From contig JANRKF010000033.1 in the NCBI GenBank assembly GCA_033763575.1, positions 71,517 through 135,516 on the forward strand: a stretch of 64,000 nt of DNA, given 5' to 3'. Below the pieces are notes generated by a model. It was not told where the DNA came from, searched no databases, and saw only the letters and a list, made by a program, of their open reading frames with translations. The translations under genes were made by a program, and so were the position numbers. This DNA is from JANRKF01 sp033763575. GTDB taxonomy: Bacteria > Pseudomonadota > Alphaproteobacteria > Rickettsiales > SXRF01. Below are positions 16,482-25,200 of the stretch, one piece after another (the first letter of the stretch is position 1; every line of letters begins with the position of its first letter).

Positions 16482-17894
16482 ATGAAAAATAAAAAAACCA
16501 AGACCACCGGCAGCGCAAACCCCATGTGGGGCGGGCAGTTTTCCATCGCCCCCGCCGAATTGCTCGCACAGATTAATACATCCGTCGGCTTTGACAAGGC
16601 TCTTTTCAGGCAGGATATCGCAGGCTCGATCGCGCATGCGGAAATGCTGGCCAAGCAGAAAATCATCACCATGGCCGATGCCCAAAAAATTACCGGTGGG
16701 CTGCGGGCGATCCAAAAAGATATCGAGGCCGGAACATTTGAATTCAAAGACAGCCTCGAAGATATTCACATGAATATCGAGGCGGCACTGGCCGAACGCA
16801 TCGGCGACGCCGCCGGAAGGCTGCATACCGCCCGCTCACGCAACGACCAGGTCGCCACCGATTTCCGGCTCTATGTGCGCGACGCGCTGGATGCGCTGAT
16901 CGCCGAACTGAAAACATTGCAAAGCGCCCTTTTGAAACGCGCCGGCGAACATGCGGCCACCATCATGCCCGGCTTCACCCACCTGCAAACCGCGCAGCCG
17001 GTGACGCTCGGGCACCATCTCCTCGCCTATGTCGAAATGTTTGGCCGCGATGCAAGCCGCGCCGCCGACGCAAGGGCGCGCATGAACGAATCGCCGCTGG
17101 GCGCCGCCGCCCTCGCCGGAACGTCGTTTCCCATCGACCGCGCCGCCACCGCCAAAGCGCTCGGTTTCGCCCACCCGATGAGCAACTCGCTGGACGCAGT
17201 ATCGGACCGCGATTTCGCACTGGAATATTTGTCGGTCGCGAGCATCTGCGCCGTGCATTTGTCCCGGCTGGCCGAAGAATTCATCAACTGGTCGAGCGCG
17301 CAGTTCGGCTTCCTGCGTTTCTCCGATGCGTTTTCCACCGGCAGCTCGATCATGCCGCAAAAACGCAACCCCGACGCCGCCGAGCTGGTGCGCGGGAAAG
17401 CAGGCCGCATATTCGGGCATTTGATGGCGCAACTGGCCACCATGAAGGCCCTGCCGCTCGCCTATAACAAGGACATGCAGGAAGATAAGGAAGCGCTGTT
17501 CGACGCGGCGGCAACGATTCAGCTCTGCGTGGCGGCGATGCGCGGTATGGTGGGTGATGCGACGTTCGATGCAAAGAAAATGCACGCGGCGGCATCGAGC
17601 GGCTATTCCACCGCCACCGACCTCGCCGACTGGCTGGTGCAGAACCTAAACATGCCGTTTAGGAACGCGCACCACGTCACCGCCCGCATTGTAAAACTGG
17701 CGAGCGGAAAGAAAAAAATGCTGGACGCGCTGACACTCGCCGAACTGCAATCGGTCGAGCCGCGCATCACCAGGGCGGCGCTCTCGGTGCTGTCGGTGGA
17801 GTCGTCGGTGGCGAGCCGCAGGAGCCTCGGCGGCACCGCGCCCGCCAATGTGAAAAAAGCAGTGGCCGATGCAAAGAAACGGTGGGGGCTATGA
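16482..17894 (+). CDS. argH: argininosuccinate lyase
   Basis: Last step of arginine synthesis: argininosuccinate to arginine plus fumarate. The 470-residue protein has the fumarase/aspartase-superfamily signature GSSIMPQKRNPDAAELVRGK (about residues 285-304), AARSRNDQ-type TARSRNDQVATDFRLY, and the catalytic-base region TAQPVTLGHHLLAY. Normal length. It is followed with a 13-bp overlap by a small lipoprotein gene and then lysA, a standard alphaproteobacterial trio. Confidence 0.97.
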   Translation: MKNKKTKTTGSANPMWGGQFSIAPAELLAQINTSVGFDKALFRQDIAGSIAHAEMLAKQKIITMADAQKITGGLRAIQKDIEAGTFEFKDSLEDIHMNIEAALAERIGDAAGRLHTARSRNDQVATDFRLYVRDALDALIAELKTLQSALLKRAGEHAATIMPGFTHLQTAQPVTLGHHLLAYVEMFGRDASRAADARARMNESPLGAAALAGTSFPIDRAATAKALGFAHPMSNSLDAVSDRDFALEYLSVASICAVHLSRLAEEFINWSSAQFGFLRFSDAFSTGSSIMPQKRNPDAAELVRGKAGRIFGHLMAQLATMKALPLAYNKDMQEDKEALFDAAATIQLCVAAMRGMVGDATFDAKKMHAAASSGYSTATDLADWLVQNLNMPFRNAHHVTARIVKLASGKKKMLDALTLAELQSVEPRITRAALSVLSVESSVASRRSLGGTAPANVKKAVADAKKRWGL

Positions 17895-18166
17895 GGAACT
17901 TCGTCATCGCGAGGACCCCGTACTTGTTACGGGGGACGCGGCGATCCATCTGGATTGCTTCCCGCATCGCGTTGCTCGCGGTCGCAATGACAATGATTAC
18001 CGCCTGCGCGCATAAAGCGCCGCTGAAAACACCCACGGAAATCGCCAAGGCCGAGCAGAAAAAAGAAGCCAAGGCAAAAAAAGACGCAGAGAAAAAAGCC
18101 AAGCGCGAAGCAAAAGAAGCGGCTGAAAAATCGAAAGATGCAACCGTGCCGGAGGCGGCAGAGTAA
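17882..18166 (+). CDS. small lipoprotein between argH and lysA, signal peptide encoded by a repeat
   Basis: Short lipoprotein of up to 94 residues, probably the alphaproteobacterial counterpart of the small lipoproteins found beside lysA/dapF. The lipobox is MITAC (Cys about residue 40), followed by a charged Lys/Ala/Glu tail (KAEQKKEAKAKKDAEKKA). The oddity is upstream: codons for IARTPYLLRGTRRSIWIASR and ALLAVAMT are read from an R2 repeat (17903-17991), so the hydrophobic part of the signal sequence is repeat DNA. The ATG at 17882 overlaps argH by 13 bp; internal TTG codons (for example 17971) could be the true start. The gene starts inside argH and its stop overlaps the lysA ATG by one base. 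Confidence 0.75.
   Translation: MGAMRNFVIARTPYLLRGTRRSIWIASRIALLAVAMTMITACAHKAPLKTPTEIAKAEQKKEAKAKKDAEKKAKREAKEAAEKSKDATVPEAAE
17903..17991 (+). repeat. R2 repeat inside the lipoprotein gene
   Basis: Starts GTCATCGCGAGG and ends GTCGCAATGAC, with the inner GGCGATCCATCTGGATTGC segment shared with the other R2 copies. It is read as the N-terminal leader of the small lipoprotein. Confidence 0.85.
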
Positions 18167-19416
18167 TGGACCATTTTGAATATAAATCCGGCGTCTACCA
18201 TGCCGAAGACGTCTCGCTGGAAACGCTCGCCGAAACAGTGGGAACGCCGTTTTACTGCTATTCCTCCGCCACAATCACCCGGCATTACGAAGTGTTCTCC
18301 GGCCATTTCCCCGGCGCGAAAATCTGCTTCGCGGTGAAAGCCAACGGTAATCTCGCCGTGCTTAAAACACTCGCGAAACTCGGATGCGGCGCCGACGTGG
18401 TCTCCGAGGGCGAAATCCGCCTCGCCCTTGCGGCAGGCATCGCGCCGGATAACATCGTATTTTCCGGCGTCGGCAAAACGGCGGCGGAAATGCGTTTCGC
18501 GCTGGAGCAACAGATTTTCCAGTTCAACATCGAATCCGAGCCGGAGCTGGAGTTGCTGAACGACGTGGCCGCCGCCATGGGCAAACGCGCCGCCATCGCC
18601 GTGCGCGTGAACCCCGATGTCGACCCGAAAACCCATGCCAAAATCGCCACCGGCAAAAAAGCCAGCAAGTTCGGCATCCCGATGTCGCAGGCACTCGCCG
18701 TCTACCAGAAAGCCGCCAGAATGCCGGGCATCAGGGTGCAGTCGGTGTCGGTGCATATCGGCTCGCAACTTACCCAGCTCGAACCGTTCCGCCAGGCTTT
18801 CGCCATGGTGCGCGAATTTGTGGAAGAGCTGCGTGCAGCAGGCATCGCCATCGAGTATGTCGATCTCGGCGGCGGGCTGGGCATCCCCTACGGCAAAGAG
18901 GCGCCGCCCCTGCCCGATGCCTACGCCGAAATCGTGCAGCGCGAAACGAAAGGCCTCAACTGCAAACTGGTATTCGAGCCGGGCCGCGTGCTGGTGGGTA
19001 ACGCCGGGGTGCTGGTCACCCGCGTGATTTATGTCAAACGCAGTGAGGATAAGATTTTCGTCATCGTCGATGCCGCAATGAATGATTTGATCCGCCCGAC
19101 GCTCTACGAAGCCTATCATGAGATCGTGCCGGTGCGCCCGGATGCGGCGGCGCCGACCGAGCTGGTCGATATCGTCGGCCCGGTCTGCGAAACCGGCGAC
19201 GTCTTCGCCGAAAGCCGCCTGATGAAGGTTCCGAAGGCGGGGGACCTGCTGGTGCTGCGCTCGGCCGGTGCGTATGGCGCGGTGATGGCCAGCACCTATA
19301 ACGCCCGCCTGCTGGTGCCGGAAATCATGGTTCATGGCAGCAAATCCGCCATTGTCCGGCCGCGCCCGACCTATGAGGAAATGATCGCACGCGATGCGAT
19401 TCCCGAATGGCGTTAA
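18166..19416 (+). CDS. lysA: diaminopimelate decarboxylase
   Basis: PLP enzyme of the alanine-racemase fold that makes L-lysine from meso-diaminopimelate. Family features in order: CFAVKANGN with the PLP lysine (about residue 60), HIGSQ, DLGGGLGIPY, FEPGRVLVGNAG, GPVCETGD and SAGAYGAVMAS with the second-domain active-site residues. The length of 416 residues is normal. The TAATG overlap with the upstream lipoprotein gene indicates one transcript argH-lipoprotein-lysA. dapF (58837-59703) elsewhere in the window supplies its substrate. Confidence 0.97.
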   Translation: MDHFEYKSGVYHAEDVSLETLAETVGTPFYCYSSATITRHYEVFSGHFPGAKICFAVKANGNLAVLKTLAKLGCGADVVSEGEIRLALAAGIAPDNIVFSGVGKTAAEMRFALEQQIFQFNIESEPELELLNDVAAAMGKRAAIAVRVNPDVDPKTHAKIATGKKASKFGIPMSQALAVYQKAARMPGIRVQSVSVHIGSQLTQLEPFRQAFAMVREFVEELRAAGIAIEYVDLGGGLGIPYGKEAPPLPDAYAEIVQRETKGLNCKLVFEPGRVLVGNAGVLVTRVIYVKRSEDKIFVIVDAAMNDLIRPTLYEAYHEIVPVRPDAAAPTELVDIVGPVCETGDVFAESRLMKVPKAGDLLVLRSAGAYGAVMASTYNARLLVPEIMVHGSKSAIVRPRPTYEEMIARDAIPEWR

Positions 19417-19492
19417 ACACTATGACGTTTTTATGACAGTTTGATGCGCCGCAACATAGACTGAGAGCGGGTTTCAGCAATATTCCGCTTGT

Positions 19493-19503
19493 GGAATCAT
19501 TCC
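19493..19503. promoter_or_regulatory. short palindrome before the secreted protein gene
   Basis: GGAATCATTCC is a perfect interrupted palindrome, partly overlapping a second one (TTCC-N6-GGAA, 19483-19496), 20 bases upstream of the ATG at 19524. A TATGATATA -10-like stretch follows. This is a possible operator; no regulator is identified. Confidence 0.35.
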
Positions 19504-19523
19504 GCATGTGATATGATATAAAT

Positions 19524-19892
19524 ATGTCAAGGATCACCCTAACAGTAGCGCTGCTGCTGGTTTCAGGCCTTGGTAACGATGCAGCAGCGGCCGATGGCCT
19601 GAAAGACCCTTCCAGGAAAGAGAGTAAGCTGAAAAGCTATCTGGAAACGGTAGGCATCAACAACCCAAAAATACTTGCATTCACCAGCGGCGTCGCCTCA
19701 CGCATGGAGGGGAAAAACCTTCGCCTCGCCGAAGAAAAATTCGAGTCCGGGCGCATCGTGCTGCATTACCGCATGGAACCGAAAATCAGCACCCGCCAGT
19801 TCGAGCTGAAATTCCAGCCCACCGATTCCAAGCGCAGCGAAATCGTCGCCACTACCAAGAGCGTGATGTATCAGTATAAGTGGGAATTTTAG
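19524..19892 (+). CDS. hypothetical exported protein
   Basis: Unrecognised 122-residue protein with a clear signal peptide (SRITLTVALLLVSGLGNDAAAADG, cleavage near residue 23). The mature part is about 100 residues, charged, with a beta-rich pattern at the end (RIVLHYRMEPK, FELKFQP). The ATG fits a TATGATATA -10 element close upstream. It converges on the HAD phosphatase gene, with the two stop codons overlapping by 4 bp. Confidence 0.65.
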   Translation: MSRITLTVALLLVSGLGNDAAAADGLKDPSRKESKLKSYLETVGINNPKILAFTSGVASRMEGKNLRLAEEKFESGRIVLHYRMEPKISTRQFELKFQPTDSKRSEIVATTKSVMYQYKWEF

Positions 19893-20722
19893 GATAAACT
19901 TCCGGCCACGTAATTGGGATGCAGCCTAAGATGGGTGCACATTTCCTGCACCTGGGCCGCGCTGTAATGTTTCAGGATGCCGCCGGTGACCAGCATCGTA
20001 TCCACCCCGAAATATTGCCCGCCGGGAATGTCCGTTTCAAGGCTATCGCCCACCGCGAGAATGCGCGATTTATCCACCGCCGCCACCTGCGCAAGACAAA
20101 ACTCGTAAATCTCGGCATAGGGCTTGCCAAACCATGTGACCTTGCTGCCAAGCGCCTCATATTGCCGGCCGATCACACCGGCGCAGGGAAAACGCTCGCC
20201 GGTGATTTTCACCACCTCGAGGTCGGGATTCAGGCACAGCATCGGCAGGCCTTGCGCATTCGCGCCGCGCAGCAGCATGCTGTAATCGTCGGTGGTCTGT
20301 TCCTCGCTGCCGAAGCCGACATTGAGCAGGAAATCCGCCCCCTTGATGTCGTCAACCCGCTTGAGGCCCAGCCCGTCCAGCACGTCGGCATCTTTCGACG
20401 GGCCGATAAAGTAATAGCGCTTGCCCCATGGCGATTTTCCGGCGGCTACCCATTGATACCCCACCTCGCCCGACGTCACCACCGCCCGGTATAACTCCGG
20501 CGGTATGCCAAGCTCACCCAGCACCTTCGCCGCCTTATGGGCGCGGCGCGGCGCGTTGGAAATAAAAATCACGGTCTTGCCTTCCGCACGCAATGTTTCC
20601 AGCGTCGCTTTCACACCGGGATAAAGATGCGACCCGTCATGCACCACGCCCCAGAGATCGAGGAGGAAGAGGTCGTAATTTGCGGAGACAAAGGAAAGGT
20701 TGGGAACGGATTGCATGCTCAC
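19889..20722 (-). CDS. HAD-superfamily subclass IIA phosphatase (TIGR01459-type)
   Basis: NagD-like sugar- or nucleotide-phosphate phosphatase, 277 residues. Motif I is FLLDLWGVVHDGSHLYPG, with the nucleophile Asp changed from the usual DxDG to DLWGVVHDG as in this alphaproteobacterial subfamily; motif II FISNAPRRAHKA; the acidic motif IV is AVGDSLETDIPGG. The family is annotated as HAD-IIA with unproven substrate. Its start overlaps the lysS stop by 4 bp, so the two are coupled. Confidence 0.85.
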   Translation of the reverse strand: MSMQSVPNLSFVSANYDLFLLDLWGVVHDGSHLYPGVKATLETLRAEGKTVIFISNAPRRAHKAAKVLGELGIPPELYRAVVTSGEVGYQWVAAGKSPWGKRYYFIGPSKDADVLDGLGLKRVDDIKGADFLLNVGFGSEEQTTDDYSMLLRGANAQGLPMLCLNPDLEVVKITGERFPCAGVIGRQYEALGSKVTWFGKPYAEIYEFCLAQVAAVDKSRILAVGDSLETDIPGGQYFGVDTMLVTGGILKHYSAAQVQEMCTHLRLHPNYVAGSLS

Positions 20723-22290
20723 GCCGCCAAATCCTCTTTCGCGAGCACACGCCGGATGAGGGCGATGCTGGCAGCGCGGCCATAAAGCTTCACGAAGCCG
20801 CCCATGCGCGGGCCTTGCGGCTGGCCGAGGAGGGCTTCATACAGCGCAGAAAACCATGCTTTGAGATTCTCGGCGAAATATTTTTTGCCGATTTCATAAA
20901 TCTGCGTCTGCATTTCTTCCGCCGTCGCCTCGTCGGAAATACTTTCCAGATAGGCCACGAGATCGGCAAGGGCCTGCTCCTCCACCTCCGTCGGCAGGCG
21001 GAACTTACGGGTGGGCTTCACAAAATCCTTGTAGTAATTGATCGCGCCATGCACCAGCTTATCGAGGAACGGATGCGTCTCGGGCGCAGCACCCGGCATG
21101 ACATTGCCGACGAATTTCCACAACAGCGCCGCATCCTCCGCACCCGAAACACTCACCAGGTTCATCAGCAGATTGAAGCTGGGCGTGCCCGAAGGCGCAG
21201 GCGGGTTGCCACTATGGATATGCCACAGCGGATTGATGAGGCGCGCATCCCCCTCTTCTTTCGCAAATTTTTCGATATAGGTCTGGTAGTCGTCGACCGC
21301 ACGCGGAATCACATCGAAATAAAGCTTCTTCGCCTTCTTCGGCGACTGGTACATATAGAGCGCAAGGCTCTCCGGCGGCGCATAACGCAGCCAGTCGTCG
21401 ATGGTAAGCCCGTTACCTTTCGACTTGGAAATTTTTTCGCCTTTTTCATCAAGGAATAATTCGTAGTTGAACTGCACCGGCGGGGTACCACCCAGCGTGC
21501 GGCAGATTTCGGAATAGATTTTCCCGTTCACCAGATGGTCTTTGCCATACATCTCAAAATCGACATCCAGCGCCGCCCAGCGCATGCCAAAATCCGGCTT
21601 CCACTGCAATTTGCAATTACCGCCGGTGACCGGAAGCTCCATTTCCTCGCCGTCTTCATCATCAAAAATGATGGTGCCTTTCGCCGCATCCACGCGCTTC
21701 ATCGGCACATATAAAACATTGCCGGTCTTCGGTGAAACAGGCAGGAACGGACTATAGGTTTTCTGGCGGTCAGGGCCGAGCGTGGGCAGCATGATCCCCA
21801 TAATCTGATCGTACCGTGCAAGCGCCAGCAGGAGTTTCTCGTCAAACGCGCCGCTCTTATAAAGCTCGGTGGAGCTTTTAAATTCATAGGAAAAACCGTA
21901 ATGATCGAGGAAGGCACGCAGCCGCGCATTCATGTGATGGCCGAAGCTCTCATGCGTGCCGAACGGATCCGGCACGGCGGTGAGCGGCTTGTTCAGGTGC
22001 GCCCGCAGCATCTCCTGCTGCGGCAGGTTCTCCGGCACTTTGCGCAGCCCGTCCATGTCGTCCGACACGCAAAATAATTTGGTGGGAATATCCGACATTT
22101 GCGTAAAGGCATGACGCACCATCGTGGTCCGCGCCACCTCGCCGAACGTGCCGATATGCGGCAGCCCCGAAGGCCCATAGCCGGTTTCAAACAGCACATA
22201 GCCTTTTTCCGGCGGCGCATTCTTATAACGCTCCACCAGTTTGCAGGCCTCTTCAAAAGGCCATGCGTTCAATTGTGTGTAATCGGTCAT
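20719..22290 (-). CDS. lysS: lysyl-tRNA synthetase, class I
   Basis: Charges tRNA-Lys. This is the class I (archaeal-type) enzyme, which replaces class II LysRS in most Alphaproteobacteria. The Rossmann-fold signatures are visible as GLPHIGTFGEVARTT (HIGH) and EKISKSKGNGLT (KMSKS, about residues 285-296). The C-terminal helical anticodon-binding region is present. The 523-residue length is normal. The stop and the next start overlap in ATGA. It is itself preceded by the large glycosyltransferase gene, whose stop at 22290 touches its start. Confidence 0.96.
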   Translation of the reverse strand: MTDYTQLNAWPFEEACKLVERYKNAPPEKGYVLFETGYGPSGLPHIGTFGEVARTTMVRHAFTQMSDIPTKLFCVSDDMDGLRKVPENLPQQEMLRAHLNKPLTAVPDPFGTHESFGHHMNARLRAFLDHYGFSYEFKSSTELYKSGAFDEKLLLALARYDQIMGIMLPTLGPDRQKTYSPFLPVSPKTGNVLYVPMKRVDAAKGTIIFDDEDGEEMELPVTGGNCKLQWKPDFGMRWAALDVDFEMYGKDHLVNGKIYSEICRTLGGTPPVQFNYELFLDEKGEKISKSKGNGLTIDDWLRYAPPESLALYMYQSPKKAKKLYFDVIPRAVDDYQTYIEKFAKEEGDARLINPLWHIHSGNPPAPSGTPSFNLLMNLVSVSGAEDAALLWKFVGNVMPGAAPETHPFLDKLVHGAINYYKDFVKPTRKFRLPTEVEEQALADLVAYLESISDEATAEEMQTQIYEIGKKYFAENLKAWFSALYEALLGQPQGPRMGGFVKLYGRAASIALIRRVLAKEDLAA

Positions 22291-25200
22291 TAGTTCTTCC
22301 GGCCAAAAAATCCGGCGAGCGAGAGCCTGTAATTATCCCCCGCCGCCTCGTTAACCCTCGTTACCATGTGATAGGCATCGTTGGCAATAAATACCATGCG
22401 GTTGCCCTTGGGGAAAATGCAGCGGGCCAGACCGTGCTCCACCATCAAATCATCGGAATTATTGACATGCAGCCATTTCTGGCGGTGATACTCGCTCTGG
22501 TCGACCGTGCGGCGATGGGCGTGGATCGAATCGTTGGCCACGTCATCCATCATCACCAGCAGCCCGCCCCAATGCGCCCGCCATGTGTTGTTGAGGAAGA
22601 AAGCATACGCCCCGGCATACACCCCCGACCCGTCATCATGCATGGAAAGGCCGGTGCCCGGCGGGTAAATCCATGCGGTGACACTGAATGTCTTCCAGCC
22701 CTCCCCCGGCTTGCCGGTATAGCGCTCCACCTGCGGCCCGAACTCCAGCATATATTCCATAAACCGGTCGAATTCGGTGGCGGTGGGATAAATATGCGGC
22801 GGCTTGGGCACGGGTATCGTGGACTTATCATGATGGTAAAATCCGTTCAGCACGCTGCGCAGCGGAAACCCGTCATGCACATGCCACGCCCGCGAGATCT
22901 TGCCTTTGGTGTTGATATGCTCGTAATCGGTAGTGACGGCGTAGCTCCGGAGTTTCTCATACACGTCGTCCGGCAGGAAATTATCATACACCACCCCTGC
23001 GCGTGATTCGAATACCTTCACCGGCTGGTGGCGGGCGGCGCCAATCGCAAATGCCGGGACGGAGACCAAAGGCGGCGGCGTTGCCACCACCAGCTCCGGC
23101 GCGGCGATTGGGGCTTGCGGCGTGCGCTGCTCCTTCCAGCGCCGATAAAAATCACGGCTGCGCTCCAGCGCATCCAGCGACTGCGACAACGGCACAAACG
23201 CTTCCGCCTGCAACGGCTGGTTCTGCGACGCCGCATAATGCTGGCGATACGCCTCCTCCTCCTCGCCATGCATAAACCCGATCAGGACGAAACGCTCGCC
23301 CTTGGTGACCTTGCAGGCCTCATGCAGGGCGCTGCCGGAAAAAACAATCGCGCTGCCACGCGCCGGACGGTAGGTGCGATCGTCATATTCCGGGAAACGC
23401 AGGCCACCGCCTTCATAATCATCCGATAAATGCAGCGTCATCGCCACCCGGCGATAGCCCATCGCCTCGTCGAAATTGTCGCGGTGCTGCGCGAAGAAAC
23501 CCGCCTTATCGCCGCGATAGACGCCGATTTTATAGTTTTCCCGCGCCGCCACTTTGAAGCCGAATATTTTCTCGATTTCAGGAAACAGGCTGCGCGACAA
23601 TTTGAGATCGATTTTCGCACGTAAATCATCCGGCACGATAAAATCTTCGCGCACTTTCGCCGTCGAGACATAGCCCTTGCTGCCCACCTCACCCTGGAAC
23701 GTGTTGCCCTTTCGAAACGCCTCAATCAGCTCATCACACAAATCCGGAGAAAATACTTCCGGCACGATCAATACCGGCGCGGTCTCGCTTATCACTTCCA
23801 TTTTTTTTGGTTTGGAAAGCGCCCCGTCCATTGCCTTGAGATCACCGATCGCCTGCCCGGCCAGCTCGGCAGGCGGCAGTGCGGTATAGCGTTTTTTGAT
23901 GTGCAGGCTCGGCCCAAGCAAAAAACCCGACGGCGCAGAACGAACGCCCAGCGACTGTCCGATACGGCTGCCCGGATCGGCCCATAAAATATGCGGAAGC
24001 TTGTGCTTTTCCTTGAGCGCCACCAGGTTTTCCACTGTGTCATCCAGCAGGAAAAACATGTAGCAATGCGGTTTTCCCGCCGCCTTGAAAGCATCGTCCA
24101 GCGCCCGGAAAAACGTTGTGTTACCCTGTGGCTCGGCAGAAGGAAGGAAGAACAGCAAAATGGGCGAACCCGCCATTTTCTCGATGGCCCGGCGGTTGCC
24201 GCTGGTATCCTGCGCGATGAAATAAGGCATCATATCGCCAACATCAAACGGTGCGGCGAGCGTTTCCGGCGAACCCGCCGCGGGCGCCAGCGAAATCGGG
24301 CTGTGGCGGAAACGATCCAGCCGCGCAATAAACCCGCCCTGCTGCGCCTTGGGATGCACGTTTTTTTTCTTGAAATCAACGCCGACGAAACTCTCAAAAT
24401 CGGCAATGCTGCGCATTTTCCCCATACCATATTTTTCAATTTCGATCAGGGTGCGGCTGTCGCTGCTTGGCTTGTAGCCGGTCAGGTGGTTAAGCCGCGC
24501 CAATCCGCGCGCGGCGAGAAAATCAATCTTCTGCGCCTCACCCGCCGCCTTCAGGTCGCGCCAGTGGAGCGGATGTGCGGTCTCTTCACCGACATTGTAA
24601 AAATGATAGAGCAGCTGCATGCGCGGCACATACACATCCCAGCCATGGGTGTAGAGCCGCAGCGAATACATGATCTCTTCCTGGTCGAAATAGAGATAGG
24701 GATCATACGGCACTTCGCGCACCAGATCGGAACGCGAGAACACAAACCCGGCAGCAATCAGCACCCCGCGCAGCGGCATTTCCGGCGCGGTGTCGAGCCG
24801 CTCGCTGCGACCGCGTATATTGCCGGCGCTGCCGAAAGGACGCAAGGTACGCACGGTCGGCAGCAGCGAAGGATCAAGATGATCCGGCGGCGTGTAAGTC
24901 GCCGGACCGCAGGACAGCACCGGTTTTTTCGACGGGCAGAGCGCCAGCTCGGCAATCAGCGCCTCATCCCAGCCCGGTGTGAAGCGCATATGCGAATCGA
25001 TTTGCAGCGTATAGGATTCCTGCTCCATCAACATCTCGGTTTGTGAGCGCGCCCAGCATACGCCGTCGCTCTCCCGCCAATCGACCGGATAGACCCGCAC
25101 CTGCTCCGGCCGGGTGGTGATGGCAAAACAATGCGCGTCTTCCTTCTCGTCAAACTGCCAGCAGATGCCGACGAAAATACGCTCCGGATGCGTCGCTTTT

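Noticed and set aside
17767..19335. Long minus-strand open frame (522 residues) opposite argH and lysA
   Set aside because: Shadow of the plus-strand genes: ArgH, the lipoprotein and LysA all have family motifs in frame on the plus strand, while this frame is His/Arg-rich without any domain.
23991..25046. Long plus-strand open frame (351 residues) opposite the GT60/hydroxylase gene
   Set aside because: The minus-strand gene has clear domain motifs across the same bases. The plus-strand frame is a GC-driven shadow.
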